A DNA stretch of 49,857 bases from Ligilactobacillus saerimneri DSM 16049. Its GTDB lineage: Bacteria > Bacillota > Bacilli > Lactobacillales > Lactobacillaceae. Positions 36,736 through 46,221 of the stretch are shown in pieces. The notes under the pieces are model-generated. The model had not been told where the DNA came from. It made no database searches and worked only from the letters and a program-made list of their open reading frames with translations. The number at the start of each line of letters is the position of its first letter. Within the stretch, counting starts at the first letter, position 1. The position numbers were made by a program, and so were the translations under genes. The stretch lies in NCBI RefSeq assembly GCF_000423265.1, contig NZ_AUHQ01000011.1, positions 1 through 49,857 on the forward strand, given 5' to 3'.

Positions 36736-37341
36736 CTATTCTAATGGGATTTGCACTTTAAAGCGGATATCATTGTGTTGCAAATCTAGTTTTTCGCCCT
36801 TGATCTTAATCTTATTCTTATTTGTCAATGAGTTCATATTCAAGGTAATAAGTTCCTTTTTGTCATCAATTGTTGCCCATTTACCTAGATCATAATTATT
36901 TTTAACGTACTTTAAGATAAAGGCTGGTGGGGCATTCAACGAACCAATCGCCACTGATTGAGCCTTGAGCGCAATATTCCCCCGTTTATCTAAATAAGGT
37001 TTGGTATACAAAGTGAAAGAAACTTTTTCTCCCAAAACCTTTGTTGTTCCGATAAGGATCGCAGCTTTTTTGTGCAAGGCGAAGTGGTACTGAACACCTG
37101 TCTTTTGGCTGTTTTTCCTCAAATAGTAATTGATAGCCGCCACGAGCTGTGATTTATTAGCTGAAACATCGATCTCAGAATATTTTTTCTGTGTGATTTG
37201 CTGTTTAGGAAGTTCGGTCTGTTCTACTGTTGGCGTCATGATTTTACTGGTAATAAAGATCCCCCCAGCAATGTTGAGTGCCAATAGTACGGCAAATGCC
37301 CATTTCCAATAATTCTTCTTGTGTGTTTCCTTTTGCACCAC
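36736..37341 (-). CDS. ypmS: YpmS-family membrane-anchored protein
   Basis: The 201-residue protein has one N-terminal membrane anchor (about residues 12-32) and an extracellular part with FTLYTKPYLDKRGNIALKAQSVAIGSLNAP, typical of YpmS/DUF2140. It starts with GTG, overlapping the ypmR stop in TAGTG. Function is unknown, and it is nearly always next to ypmR. Confidence 0.85.
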   Translation of the reverse strand: MVQKETHKKNYWKWAFAVLLALNIAGGIFITSKIMTPTVEQTELPKQQITQKKYSEIDVSANKSQLVAAINYYLRKNSQKTGVQYHFALHKKAAILIGTTKVLGEKVSFTLYTKPYLDKRGNIALKAQSVAIGSLNAPPAFILKYVKNNYDLGKWATIDDKKELITLNMNSLTNKNKIKIKGEKLDLQHNDIRFKVQIPLE

Positions 37342-38273
37342 TAGCTATCCCCTTTCTTTTGACGCCAAGTTGCACTGTGGGCTTGCATCACTTGGTAAAG
37401 TTGCTCAGTCATATATTTGTATCCCTTTAAGTTCGGATGGAAATGATCCTGACTGGACAAGAAATCATTTTTTTCCTTAGCATCAGTTAACAGATCTTCA
37501 GCTTTTTGTTGGGATACTTTGCCTAAATCAATCGTTGTACTGTTTTTTAAAGATTTTTTGGAGCGGTGGAGGTATTGCCCTTCTGACAATTGGTGATTAA
37601 TATCTACGAAATAAACTTTTTTAAAGCCCTGACCTGTTTTTTTTGCAACTTCATTCCATTCGTCAGTATACTTCTGTAACGCAGTCAATGTTGGAAAATA
37701 TACATAGAACGGATTATAAACGCTAAATAAGAAAATCGGCGCATGTCCGTTGTAAGTCCGAATGGTCTGTAACAATTGTTTTAACTTAGCTTGGTATTGC
37801 TGCTCTTGTCCATCCATAACGCTAGCCAAGTCGTTATTCAATAATTTGCCTGCATTCTTTTGCAGGACTTGCATCAAGTCATTACCCCCCACAGTTAACG
37901 TAATAACGTCAGCTTGGTGCAAATCTTGTTGTAATTGCTTTTGGGTCTTGATTCGAGTTTCAATCTGATCACTCCGATCGCCTGTTTTACCGTAGTTACT
38001 CGTCGTTACCTGGAGATCAGATTGTTTATTTAATTTTTGTTTAATCAGATAGACATAGCCACCCTTGTTAGTAGTATCACCTACACCATGAGTCAGTGAG
38101 TCACCCACTGCACATAATCTCACCTTTTGGGGTGGGGTCGGCTGGTGTTTCTTCGTCGTCGGGATAGCAACTGGTGCAGGCGAAGCAAACATTACCTTCA
38201 TAACTCCCAAAAATATCCCCACTAAAAGTAAAACAATTCCACTAAAAACAAGGCCTTCCTTAAATTTTTTCAT
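37341..38273 (-). CDS. ypmR: SGNH/GDSL-family lipase or esterase, YpmR-like
   Basis: The 310-residue protein has an N-terminal signal or anchor (residues 8-30) and the SGNH blocks: GDSLTHG (Ser59), VGGNDL, and DHFHPNLKGY with the catalytic Asp and His. It should act outside the membrane on esters. It heads the ypmR-ypmS-yozE-DUF59-permease-rsmF run. Confidence 0.88.
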   Translation of the reverse strand: MKKFKEGLVFSGIVLLLVGIFLGVMKVMFASPAPVAIPTTKKHQPTPPQKVRLCAVGDSLTHGVGDTTNKGGYVYLIKQKLNKQSDLQVTTSNYGKTGDRSDQIETRIKTQKQLQQDLHQADVITLTVGGNDLMQVLQKNAGKLLNNDLASVMDGQEQQYQAKLKQLLQTIRTYNGHAPIFLFSVYNPFYVYFPTLTALQKYTDEWNEVAKKTGQGFKKVYFVDINHQLSEGQYLHRSKKSLKNSTTIDLGKVSQQKAEDLLTDAKEKNDFLSSQDHFHPNLKGYKYMTEQLYQVMQAHSATWRQKKGDS

Positions 38274-38411
38274 ATTAATACTTTAGCTCCATCTCATACA
38301 TTACTGAATATCTATTTTAACCTAAGAATACTATTATTCCTAGGTTTGCCCGCCATCTTCTCTTAGTTTTACACCAATTCTTAACTTTTGTAACTTTCGT
38401 TCATTTCAAAA

Positions 38412-38459
38412 GGAAGACACCAGTAAGCAACAAAGTAATTGTTGCCTACCAGTGTCTTC
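38412..38459 (-). terminator. Terminator after dfrA
   Basis: GAAGACAC(C/T)-GTA-GCAACAA forms a long imperfect stem of about 18 pairs around a short loop. On the minus strand it is followed by CTTTTG, a weak T tract. Confidence 0.55.
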
Positions 38460-38464
38460 ATAAG

Positions 38465-38983
38465 TTAAATTGAATCTTTTGGTTTGCGTTGATATACGCG
38501 AAACTCATATGGATACTGATTTTTCTCATCAACTTGTCCCGACTGTACCGAAATCAAATCAAAGTTTCGATAATCTATTGCTGGCATCGTCACGTCACCA
38601 TCAAAATGAGCTTTGATCACAGTCTGATACAAGGTATCTACTTCATCTTTTAGCAAAGTGAACAGACTGGCGCCCCCTATGACAAAAATATCTTCATCAG
38701 GATGTGCAGTTATCCATGCTTTCATCTCTGCAGGTGTTATGAAGACTTCTAAGTTGTCTGTCACCCGGGCTTTTTCTTTCAAAGCTGCATTTCTAGTCAA
38801 AACTAGATGTAATCGGTGGGGCAACATTCCCGGAAAACTAGCAAAAGTTTTGCGTCCCATAAGGATTGGATGTCCCAATGTCCGCTGCTTGAAATACGCC
38901 AAGTCAGCTGGTAAATGCCACGGAAGATGTCCATCCTTACCGATATGTCCGTCAAGGTCTTCTGCCCAAATATATGCTAACAT
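38465..38983 (-). CDS. folA: Dihydrofolate reductase
   Basis: Reduces dihydrofolate with NADPH. The 172-residue protein has HIGKDGHLPWHLPADLAYFK, LMGRKTFASFP, and VIGGASLF. AGGAGG precedes the ATG. It follows thyA, whose reaction produces dihydrofolate, so the two form a functional unit. Confidence 0.96.
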   Translation of the reverse strand: MLAYIWAEDLDGHIGKDGHLPWHLPADLAYFKQRTLGHPILMGRKTFASFPGMLPHRLHLVLTRNAALKEKARVTDNLEVFITPAEMKAWITAHPDEDIFVIGGASLFTLLKDEVDTLYQTVIKAHFDGDVTMPAIDYRNFDLISVQSGQVDEKNQYPYEFRVYQRKPKDSI

Positions 38984-38993
38984 CAGATACCTC

Positions 38994-39950
38994 CTAGACA
39001 GCTACTGGAGCCTTGATAGCCGGCCCACTTTGATAGTCTAAAACTTTGATATCTTCCATATCAAAGTCCATGATATTGGTCTTATCAGGGTTGAGCCAGA
39101 GCGTAGGTGCAGCAAAAGGTTGACGCTGGAGTTGCTCTTGAACTTGGTCAAAGTGATTGTTGTAAATATGCGCATCACCAAGGGTATGAACAAACTCACC
39201 GACCTCTAGTCCTGTTTGTCGGGCAATCATATGGGTTAGTAAGGCATAGCTTGCAATGTTAAACGGCACCCCTAAGAAAACATCTCCGCTCCGCTGGTAC
39301 AATTGACAGCTGAGTTTATTATCATTTACATAAAACTGAAAAAGTGTGTGACATGGTGGCAAAGCACTGTTTGGCACATCTTCTGGATTCCACGCTGATA
39401 CAATGAGCCGGCGGGAATCAGGATTGGTCTTAATAGTTTCGATAACATTTTGAATTTGGTCGATCGTTTCACCTTGACGAGTTTGCCAGTGCCGCCATTG
39501 GGCTCCATAAACATCTCCCAAGTTACCATACTTAGCAGCAAACGCATCATCATTGACAATACGTTCACAAAAAGCCTTTTTCTCAGCCTGATAAAGTTCA
39601 TTAAATGCAGGGTCTGCCTGTGCCCGCAACCCAAAGTCCGTCATATCGGGACCATGATACTCATCACTTTCAACCCAGTTTTTAAATGCCCATTCATCCC
39701 AAATATGGTTTTTGTGCTTCAGCAAGTATTGGATATTAGTATCCCCCCGCAAGAACCATAGCAGTTCGCTTTTGATTAAGCCAAACGGAACTTTTTTAGT
39801 TGTTAACAAAGGAAAGCCTTGACTCAAATCAAACCGCATTTGGTAGCCAAACAAGCTTTTGGTCCCCGTCCCAGTACGGTCAGCTTTAGCATGCCCATGC
39901 GCCAGTATGTCTCTAATTAATTGCAAATAAGGTTCATCAAGATTTGCCAT
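38994..39950 (-). CDS. thyA: Thymidylate synthase
   Basis: Makes dTMP from dUMP with methylene-tetrahydrofolate. The 318-residue protein has [11 protein letters not shown], the catalytic Cys in [13 protein letters not shown], and [22 protein letters not shown]. Length is that of the lactobacillus enzyme with its insertion near residue 90-140. It lies 9 bases after uup. Confidence 0.97.
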   Translation of the reverse strand: MANLDEPYLQLIRDILAHGHAKADRTGTGTKSLFGYQMRFDLSQGFPLLTTKKVPFGLIKSELLWFLRGDTNIQYLLKHKNHIWDEWAFKNWVESDEYHGPDMTDFGLRAQADPAFNELYQAEKKAFCERIVNDDAFAAKYGNLGDVYGAQWRHWQTRQGETIDQIQNVIETIKTNPDSRRLIVSAWNPEDVPNSALPPCHTLFQFYVNDNKLSCQLYQRSGDVFLGVPFNIASYALLTHMIARQTGLEVGEFVHTLGDAHIYNNHFDQVQEQLQRQPFAAPTLWLNPDKTNIMDFDMEDIKVLDYQSGPAIKAPVAV

Positions 39951-39959
39951 TTTGTCCTC

Positions 39960-41870
39960 CTAAAGATCAACGTATTCGCTAAGTTCTAACCAACGTTCTT
40001 CTCTTTCATCAATTGCTTGGGTTAATTCATCTACTTGGGCTTGTAAGTCTCCCAACTTGGCATAATCTGAGCCATCAACTTGACTCATTTCGGCGAGCAA
40101 AGCATCTTTTTTCTGACCAAGTTGTTCCATCTCTTTTTCGATCCGTTCATATTCCAAACGTTCCGCATAGGTCAGCTTAGTTTTGACTTTCTTAGCTGCT
40201 GGTTTGGCAGTTGCAGCTGTTTGCTCATGGGATTGGGGCTTGTTTTCAGCCTGAGAGGTAGCCTGCTTTTGTGCCTTGGCTAGGTAATCCGTAAATGAGC
40301 CTGCATAGCGCTTGATTTGCCCATCACCGGCAAAGATGAGCAATTTATCGGCAACCTTATCCAGGAAATACCGATCATGAGAAACAGTGATAACAGTCCC
40401 ATTAAATTCATCTAAATAGTCTTCTAAGACTGTCATGGTCGCAATATCCAAGTCATTAGTGGGCTCGTCTAACAGCAAGACATTTGGTTGTTCCATCAAC
40501 AACCGTAACAGATACAGACGCCGTTGTTCTCCACCGGATAACTTTCGAATCAGTGTTCCATGCATAAAACGTGGGAACAAGAACTGTTCCAAAAGCTGAG
40601 TGGTGCTAACCCGCTCCCCATCCCGGTTAATGATGTTTTCGCCAATCTCGTTGAGATAGTTGATCATTCGCTTATCACCTGGAATAGGTGGCATCTGTTG
40701 CCGATAATAACCAATGCGTACAGTTTCGCCAACTATCAATTGACCATCCGCTAATTCTTGGTCACCTGCCAAGATGTTGAGCAAGGTACTCTTACCAGCA
40801 CCATTAGCACCAGTGATCCCAATCCGGTCATCAGCTTGAATTAAATAATTGAAGTCACGGATAATTTGGTGCCCTCCAATGGCTAAGCTAGCAGCTTGTA
40901 GCTCCAACACCTTTTTACCCAGACGTTTTTGCCCAATATTAATGTTGACATTATCTGTTGCTTGCACTTTACTATCAGCTAGGTCTGCTTTAATTCGTTC
41001 AAAGTTGTTGATTCGGGCTTGTTGCTTGGTTGTCCGTGCCTTAGCTCCGGTTCGCATCCAGGCTAATTCTTTTTTATATAGTTGCTTTTGCTTGTGTTCA
41101 GCTACGGCCTCACGTTCAACCCGTTCAGCCTTTTGACGGATAAAGTCCTGGTAATTACCCGGATAGGCATATAATTTTCCAAAGGAAAGTTCCATAATTT
41201 GCGTTGCAACATGGTCAAGAAAATATCGGTCGTGGGTAACAACTAGTAGAGCTCCCTTGTAGTTAGCAAGGTAATCTTCCAACCATTCGATCGAGTCAAA
41301 ATCCAAGTGGTTTGTCGGTTCATCCAGAATCAGCAAGTCCGGTCGTTGAACTAACACCTGTGCTAACCCCACTCGTTTCTGCTGTCCTCCGGATAGTTCA
41401 CCCACTTTGACGTCTAAATCATCGATATGTAACTGGCTCAGGATAGTTTTCACATCACTGTCGGCAGTCCACGCATCTTCCTGGTTCATCAAGTCTTCAG
41501 CCCGATTATACTGTTCCTGCAATTTAGGATCTTCTGGGTTCTGACTGTACCGTGCCAAAACTTCTTCATAGTGGCGGATCGTTTGAAAAACTGGGGCTGC
41601 CCCCTCAAAGATTGCTTCCATAATGGTGGCATTTTGGTCCAGGGGCGGTCGCTGTTGGAGATAACTGATCCGATAATCATTGGGGCTGATCAAATCACCA
41701 CTATCAGCAGGATCAATTCCACTCAATGCATTCAATAATGTTGTCTTGCCAGATCCGTTGGTACCAATCAAACCAATCCGATCATTTTCATTGATCAAAA
41801 AGTTAACATCCTGAAAAAGGGTCTTTTCACCATATGTTTTGGTTAAGTTCTCAATTCTTAGTGTCTTCAT
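39960..41870 (-). CDS. ABC-F family ATPase, Uup-like
   Basis: The 636-residue protein has two ABC domains (Walker A GTNGSGKTT and GANGAGKST; signatures LSGGQQKRVGLA and LSGGEQRRLYLL), a linker between them, no membrane segment, and a C-terminal coiled coil (about 565-636) as in Uup. ABC-F proteins act at the ribosome. It heads uup-thyA-folA. Confidence 0.9.
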   Translation of the reverse strand: MKTLRIENLTKTYGEKTLFQDVNFLINENDRIGLIGTNGSGKTTLLNALSGIDPADSGDLISPNDYRISYLQQRPPLDQNATIMEAIFEGAAPVFQTIRHYEEVLARYSQNPEDPKLQEQYNRAEDLMNQEDAWTADSDVKTILSQLHIDDLDVKVGELSGGQQKRVGLAQVLVQRPDLLILDEPTNHLDFDSIEWLEDYLANYKGALLVVTHDRYFLDHVATQIMELSFGKLYAYPGNYQDFIRQKAERVEREAVAEHKQKQLYKKELAWMRTGAKARTTKQQARINNFERIKADLADSKVQATDNVNINIGQKRLGKKVLELQAASLAIGGHQIIRDFNYLIQADDRIGITGANGAGKSTLLNILAGDQELADGQLIVGETVRIGYYRQQMPPIPGDKRMINYLNEIGENIINRDGERVSTTQLLEQFLFPRFMHGTLIRKLSGGEQRRLYLLRLLMEQPNVLLLDEPTNDLDIATMTVLEDYLDEFNGTVITVSHDRYFLDKVADKLLIFAGDGQIKRYAGSFTDYLAKAQKQATSQAENKPQSHEQTAATAKPAAKKVKTKLTYAERLEYERIEKEMEQLGQKKDALLAEMSQVDGSDYAKLGDLQAQVDELTQAIDEREERWLELSEYVDL

Positions 41871-41910
41871 CGCTTCTCGTCCTAAAATAAAAATGAATTT
41901 CTAAGATAAC

Positions 41911-41919
41911 ATTATAGCA
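41911..41919 (-). promoter_or_regulatory. Extended -10 promoter of uup-thyA-folA
   Basis: TGCTATAAT on the minus strand lies about 40 bases before the uup start; the -35 region is weak. The rest of the gap to dprA holds a palindrome ATTGTATATTACAAT (42023-42037) of unknown meaning. Confidence 0.55.
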
Positions 41920-42109
41920 AAAACTACTCTTAGCTTCATCCATGGAAATCGCCCTAATTTGTTAATTCAAAGAATTTAGCGGCCAAGCCATTGGGCTAGG
42001 TTTTATAGGGATTTTATCAAATATTGTATATTACAATTATGCTAAGGGATAGTTATTGTTATTTCAAACGAGCTAAGTGCATTATTAAGATTTATTGCAT
42101 AATACAATT

Positions 42110-42976
42110 TTATAATTGCAACTCATCAAGAATATCAGTCGCTGCTAACACTGGCTTGGCTCCAGCCTGAATTAATTGATTGCAACCGACATATTTTTCT
42201 TCGTCAATGGGTCCAGGAACAGCAAGTACATCCCGATTTTCTCGGAGGGCCATGTTTGCAGTAATCAAACTGCCACTTTTTTGGCCCGCTTCAACCACAA
42301 CTGTTGCCTGGGATAAACCTGCAATAATTCGGTTGCGGTGGGGAAAGTGCCACCGGAGTGGCGATGCTTGGGGTAGATATTCGCTCAACACCAAACCTTT
42401 TTTAGCCAGAAGTTGCTGCAAACTCTTGTTGGCTGGAGGATAATATCGGTCTAACCCGGTCCCAATCACAGCGATGGTTTTTCCGTGGCACCCTATTGTT
42501 GTTCGGTGAACCAAACCATCAATCCCCTGGGCTAGCCCGCTACACACAGTTATCCCTTGGGCCACCAACGGAGGTATCAATTGCCGAACCGCCACTTGAC
42601 CGTATGATGTATAGTGCCGTGATCCAACCATACTTACAATCGGTGTTTGCAATAGTTCCAAGTTACCTTGATAAAAAAGGAGCAAGGGTGGCATATAAAT
42701 CTCACGCAACTGGGTTGGATAGTTTTTATCAGCAATTGTGATGAACGGATGATTCGCCAGTATCCACTCACTCATTTCGATCATCGCCGGCGAAGTTAGG
42801 TCCTGAACAAATTCTTCGGCTTGATCGAGGTCGATATTTAAAAGCTGGCCTACTGTGGTTAGCGGTGGTATCTGCCCTGTTTTTTGTAGGTAACCTACCA
42901 AAACTAATTTTTGTTTAGGTGTCAGCTTGTTAGTAAGATAGCATTTTAATATATCGTGTCGGAGCTTTTTAGTCAC
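42110..42976 (-). CDS. dprA: DNA processing protein A
   Basis: Loads RecA on incoming single-stranded DNA in transformation. The 288-residue protein has the Rossmann-like DprA core: VGSRHYTSYG, SGLAQGIDGLVHR, FPHRNRIIAGLS, VEAGQKSGSLITA. I chose the GTG at 42976 because AGAGGGG lies 5 bases upstream; the frame extends 60 bases further without support. Its usual neighbour topA is not present; uup follows instead. Confidence 0.93.
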   Translation of the reverse strand: MTKKLRHDILKCYLTNKLTPKQKLVLVGYLQKTGQIPPLTTVGQLLNIDLDQAEEFVQDLTSPAMIEMSEWILANHPFITIADKNYPTQLREIYMPPLLLFYQGNLELLQTPIVSMVGSRHYTSYGQVAVRQLIPPLVAQGITVCSGLAQGIDGLVHRTTIGCHGKTIAVIGTGLDRYYPPANKSLQQLLAKKGLVLSEYLPQASPLRWHFPHRNRIIAGLSQATVVVEAGQKSGSLITANMALRENRDVLAVPGPIDEEKYVGCNQLIQAGAKPVLAATDILDELQL

Positions 42977-43305
42977 TGTATCCCCTCTTTCTGTATTTCT
43001 GTTAGTTATATACGCTAGATTGTATTGTTTTAACATTTTTAAGATATTATCGTGGTTTAATTTGACTCTATAATCTGGTGAATTCCTTCAAGCAGACTGA
43101 TTGTATTTTGAATAAAAAATTCTTATCTTCTACCTGCATAGCAAATATTTTTTCATACACTCAACTAGATCTAAAAGGCCAGTAAATAAGAAGCCGGACG
43201 ATGAATCACTTAAGATTTCTCGTCCGGTTCTTTTACGACTAAGAATTTTTTCAAGCCAATAATATGAGTTCATTAATTCAGTGACAACCGTTAACAAATT
43301 ATCAA
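42977..43305. other. Gap between dprA and the HTH-Cse1 gene
   Basis: This 329-base stretch holds the terminator at 43190-43231 and an open minus-strand frame (43306-43130) directly beyond the HTH-Cse1 stop that may be a leftover of a longer gene. I see no CRISPR repeat in it. Confidence 0.5.
43190..43231. terminator. Terminator after the HTH-Cse1 gene
   Basis: AGCCGGACGA (43192-43201) pairs with TCGTCCGGTT (43220-43229) with an 18-base loop. The plus strand ends in TTCTTTT and the minus strand in TTCTTATTT. Confidence 0.6.
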
Positions 43306-44448
43306 CTAAAATGTTTCCGAAAATGTGAATGATTTTATCTCTAGATCGCCAAGGGTTCTGTATTTTAATTTTGAACCTTCCTTGCTCTCATTATAACTAG
43401 TTGCAAACGGGTCTAAATAATCACCTTCAGAAAAGATCGGTGCTGGTAAACCAGCAGCATAGATCACCGGTTTACCCTGGTTCCATTCGATATGAAACAG
43501 GCGGGCGGGTAGGGTGTATAATTGCGCCGTGTTGTCGGGGAATGTCGTTAACTGATCAATATAGTCGGTTAACTTCCATTCCCATATAGGGCGTTGCGGT
43601 TTATCATCGTAAACCATATTCAATACAAGGGTATCGAATAAGTTTTTACCCTGGATATAAACGGGATCAATCTTGAATAACCACCCGCTAGAGATTGGAT
43701 TATCTCTATATTTGGTTAGCTTAACTTTATCAGTAACACCAGCATAACCTTGATAGGTAATCAACCACCGTACTAATTCGCTGATAGTGGCGGTGTCCTT
43801 GTATTTTTCAGAACGACTGCTAAAAAGCGCAGGGGAATTCTTACTCTCACTAATACGGCGGTCAATCTGACGAATAGCAACCGTTCCCGTTTTTTTGCCT
43901 GGATAGATTTTATCATCATCACTTACCAGGCTATTAAAACTGTCAACGTCAACATTCAAAAAGTTGTTATTCCCCTGGAATTCGAACTTGCTTTCATTGG
44001 CTGCCAAGTAATCGAATAAGAACTTATTAAAGCCCTTATTGATTAATGTCTTTGGTTGCCGTCCTTGGTAAACCGTTTGAAGAATAGCAAGCAAAAACCG
44101 CAGTATTGCCAAATTCTGGAGTTCACTATCACCCGCTAATTGGCGGTATTCACTAGCGTTTTTAAAAAGATCAGTGATAGATACTTCCTTAGTCCCTTCA
44201 GTCGTTAAAACTGGAATCCAGGGGCTGGATAGCAAATTAAAACCCTTATTATTATCCTTGTCGCCTTTTAAAACTTGATAGGCTTTATATAAAGCGACTG
44301 CCGTTTGTAGTTGCATGCGGTCAATGTCATTTAGCTTTCTTTGCTTGCCGATGTTGGCAGCCGTCACGCCTGATACTTTAGAAATTCTATAGGCGCTAAT
44401 ACTTTCATCTTCCAACAACGCCTTAATTTTTTCAGTGTCAATGATCAT
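43306..44448 (-). CDS. Orphan HTH-Cse1 (CasA/Cas8e) fusion, C-terminally short
   Basis: The 380-residue protein starts at the ATG at 44448 (GGAGG 7 bases upstream). Residues 1-63 look like a small Xre-type helix-turn-helix (SAYRISKVSGVTAANIGK). From residue 69 it follows the Cse1/CasA subunit of type I-E Cascade: GFNLLSSPWIPVL, QLAGDSELQNLAILRFLLAIL, ISELVRWLITYQGYAG, GKNLFDTLVLNMVYDDKPQ, and DPFATSYNESKEGSKLKYR. It stops where the C-terminal four-helix bundle of Cse1 (about 200 residues) should begin. No other cas gene is nearby. In Cascade, Cse1 recognises the PAM; a solitary copy joined to a DNA-binding domain suggests a repressor-like or derived role, which is inference. Confidence 0.75.
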   Translation of the reverse strand: MIIDTEKIKALLEDESISAYRISKVSGVTAANIGKQRKLNDIDRMQLQTAVALYKAYQVLKGDKDNNKGFNLLSSPWIPVLTTEGTKEVSITDLFKNASEYRQLAGDSELQNLAILRFLLAILQTVYQGRQPKTLINKGFNKFLFDYLAANESKFEFQGNNNFLNVDVDSFNSLVSDDDKIYPGKKTGTVAIRQIDRRISESKNSPALFSSRSEKYKDTATISELVRWLITYQGYAGVTDKVKLTKYRDNPISSGWLFKIDPVYIQGKNLFDTLVLNMVYDDKPQRPIWEWKLTDYIDQLTTFPDNTAQLYTLPARLFHIEWNQGKPVIYAAGLPAPIFSEGDYLDPFATSYNESKEGSKLKYRTLGDLEIKSFTFSETF

Positions 44449-44528
44449 GTAAAAACCTCCGTTTAAGACTGTAAAAAACAACAATCGTACAATTAAAGTA
44501 CCCTACATCATTAGACCAACACGTCCAA

Positions 44529-44559
44529 TGCATAGGATACTTCTGTTATTGACTATGCA
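44529..44559. repeat. Inverted repeat upstream of the HTH-Cse1 gene
   Basis: TGCATAG and CTATGCA are 17 bases apart in the 114-base gap between rnhB and the HTH-Cse1 start. There is no T tract, so it is not an ordinary terminator; it could be an operator for the HTH domain. Confidence 0.35.
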
Positions 44560-44562
44560 AGT

Positions 44563-45354
44563 TTAACCACTATATTTACCCGTGACTAAACCAGTTTTAA
44601 TTGGTTCAAAGGTTCTGCGATGAATCGGTGATACTCCATAATTAGCCAGGCCTTGGAGGTGTGCTTTCGTTCCATAGCCCGCATTATGACCGAATTCATA
44701 GCCAGGATAAATTTCATCATAAAATGCCATCAAGTGGTCCCGGTTAACCTTAGCTACAATGCTTGCGGCTGCAATAGATGCCGACTTAGCATCGCCTTTA
44801 ATGAGTTTTTGTTGCGGAACATCACTAGCAATCGTCATAGCATCGATCAAAAGTTGGTCTGGCCGAACAGTTAAATCAGCCACTGCCTGTTCCATGGCAG
44901 TAATTGTAGCCTGATAAATGTTGACTTCATCAATCAACCGGTTGTCCGCCCAGCCGACTGCAACAGCCACTGCTTCTGTCAAAATTTGTTGGTACAACGC
45001 TTCTCTCTTAGTCGCCGATAATTGTTTAGAATCATTAACATCATAGAGGGCAAAATCGTGCGGTAAAATAACTGCCGCAGCCACTACTGGACCAGCCAAA
45101 GGACCGCGTCCCACTTCATCAATTCCAGCAACATACTGGACTCCCTTTTCCCAATAAGACCGTTCGATTACCAGGCGCTGTTGAAAAGCTTCTCGCCGAG
45201 CTTGCTCTCGTTCTTGCCGGTGGTAGTAGGTCCGCAGTGCTTGTTGCACCCCTGCCCGCTTATCATCTTGAAGCTGAGTTAGTAACTGTTTGTCAACTGG
45301 GGTTTCATTCAACAGCTGCTTGACTTTTTTGATGGTAAGCTTTTTTTCCGCCAT
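44563..45354 (-). CDS. rnhB: Ribonuclease HII
   Basis: Cuts RNA in RNA-DNA hybrids and removes single ribonucleotides. The 263-residue protein has the catalytic GIDEVGRGPLAGPV (Asp79, Glu80) and later KGDAKSASIAAASIVAKV. The 70-residue N-terminal extension is usual in lactobacilli. It follows rbgA directly, the usual Firmicute pairing. Confidence 0.96.
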   Translation of the reverse strand: MAEKKLTIKKVKQLLNETPVDKQLLTQLQDDKRAGVQQALRTYYHRQEREQARREAFQQRLVIERSYWEKGVQYVAGIDEVGRGPLAGPVVAAAVILPHDFALYDVNDSKQLSATKREALYQQILTEAVAVAVGWADNRLIDEVNIYQATITAMEQAVADLTVRPDQLLIDAMTIASDVPQQKLIKGDAKSASIAAASIVAKVNRDHLMAFYDEIYPGYEFGHNAGYGTKAHLQGLANYGVSPIHRRTFEPIKTGLVTGKYSG

Positions 45355-46211
45355 TATTCTTGCTCCTCGACTGGTTGAGGAATCTCATCAAGGGTATACC
45401 GCCCCAACTTGCCTTTGCGAATATCAAAAATAAGCCGCTCACTAGCCCGTTCGTAGTCATCCTTGAATCCCATATTAGCCGTGATTGCTAATAAGAGCTC
45501 AACAGTCGTGTCGTTAATCTGATCATTGGTAACTCGGTAACGATCCATTAAGGCCTGCGGATTATGTGCTACGAAGTGTTCTAATGCGTAAAGGGCAACA
45601 TCGTCCTTAGCGTAGAGTGTATCCTTAATCGCTCCTGTCAAAGCTAACTTCTTCCCTACTAACGGATCTTCAAACTTGGGCCACAAGATTCCTGGTGTGT
45701 CCAACAATTGCAAGGTGTTCCCTACTTTAATCCATTGCTGTGCTTTCGTCACTCCGGGCCGGTTCCCTACTTGGGCAATTCTGCGCTTAGCCAGATGGTT
45801 TAGGAGGGTTGACTTCCCAACATTAGGAATTCCCACACACATCACCCGACTACGCTTGGTCTTAATGCCTTTTTCTGCTTTCTTTTTATTATTATCTCCC
45901 AAAACAGCAATAATCTTTTTTTCAATTACCTTCAAGCTGTTAGCGTTACTGTTAACTGCTAGTGCTGGAATGCCATTTTGTTCATAATAATTAATCCATT
46001 TTTGGGTCATTGCTGGATCAGCCAGATCCATCTTGGTCAAAACTACAATCCGTGGTTTCTGCTCAATCACCTCTGTCAATTGCGGATTCCATGAAGAATC
46101 AGGAATACGTGCATCAACCAATTCTAGAACAATATCAACTGCCTTTAAATTCTCTTTCACCTGGCGCAAAGCCTTAGCCATATGCCCTGGGTACCATTGA
46201 ATAACTGCCAT
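45354..46211 (-). CDS. rbgA: Ribosome biogenesis GTPase YlqF/RbgA
   Basis: Assists late assembly of the 50S subunit. The 285-residue protein starts MAVIQWYPGHMAKA (ATG 46211) and has the circularly permuted G motifs: VLTKMDLAD (G4) before GIPNVGKST (G1) and LDTPGILWP (G3). It overlaps rnhB at the stop and follows lepB by about 10 bases. Confidence 0.96.
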   Translation of the reverse strand: MAVIQWYPGHMAKALRQVKENLKAVDIVLELVDARIPDSSWNPQLTEVIEQKPRIVVLTKMDLADPAMTQKWINYYEQNGIPALAVNSNANSLKVIEKKIIAVLGDNNKKKAEKGIKTKRSRVMCVGIPNVGKSTLLNHLAKRRIAQVGNRPGVTKAQQWIKVGNTLQLLDTPGILWPKFEDPLVGKKLALTGAIKDTLYAKDDVALYALEHFVAHNPQALMDRYRVTNDQINDTTVELLLAITANMGFKDDYERASERLIFDIRKGKLGRYTLDEIPQPVEEQE

Positions 46212-46221
46212 TTTTACCTCC

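Noticed and set aside
42023-42037. Palindrome ATTGTATATTACAAT between dprA and uup
   Set aside because: It is short and AT-rich, and not clearly placed against a promoter; such palindromes are expected by chance in this kind of DNA.
43000-44560. CRISPR array near the Cse1-like gene
   Set aside because: I searched the gaps on both sides by eye and found no 28-29 bp repeat with regular spacers.
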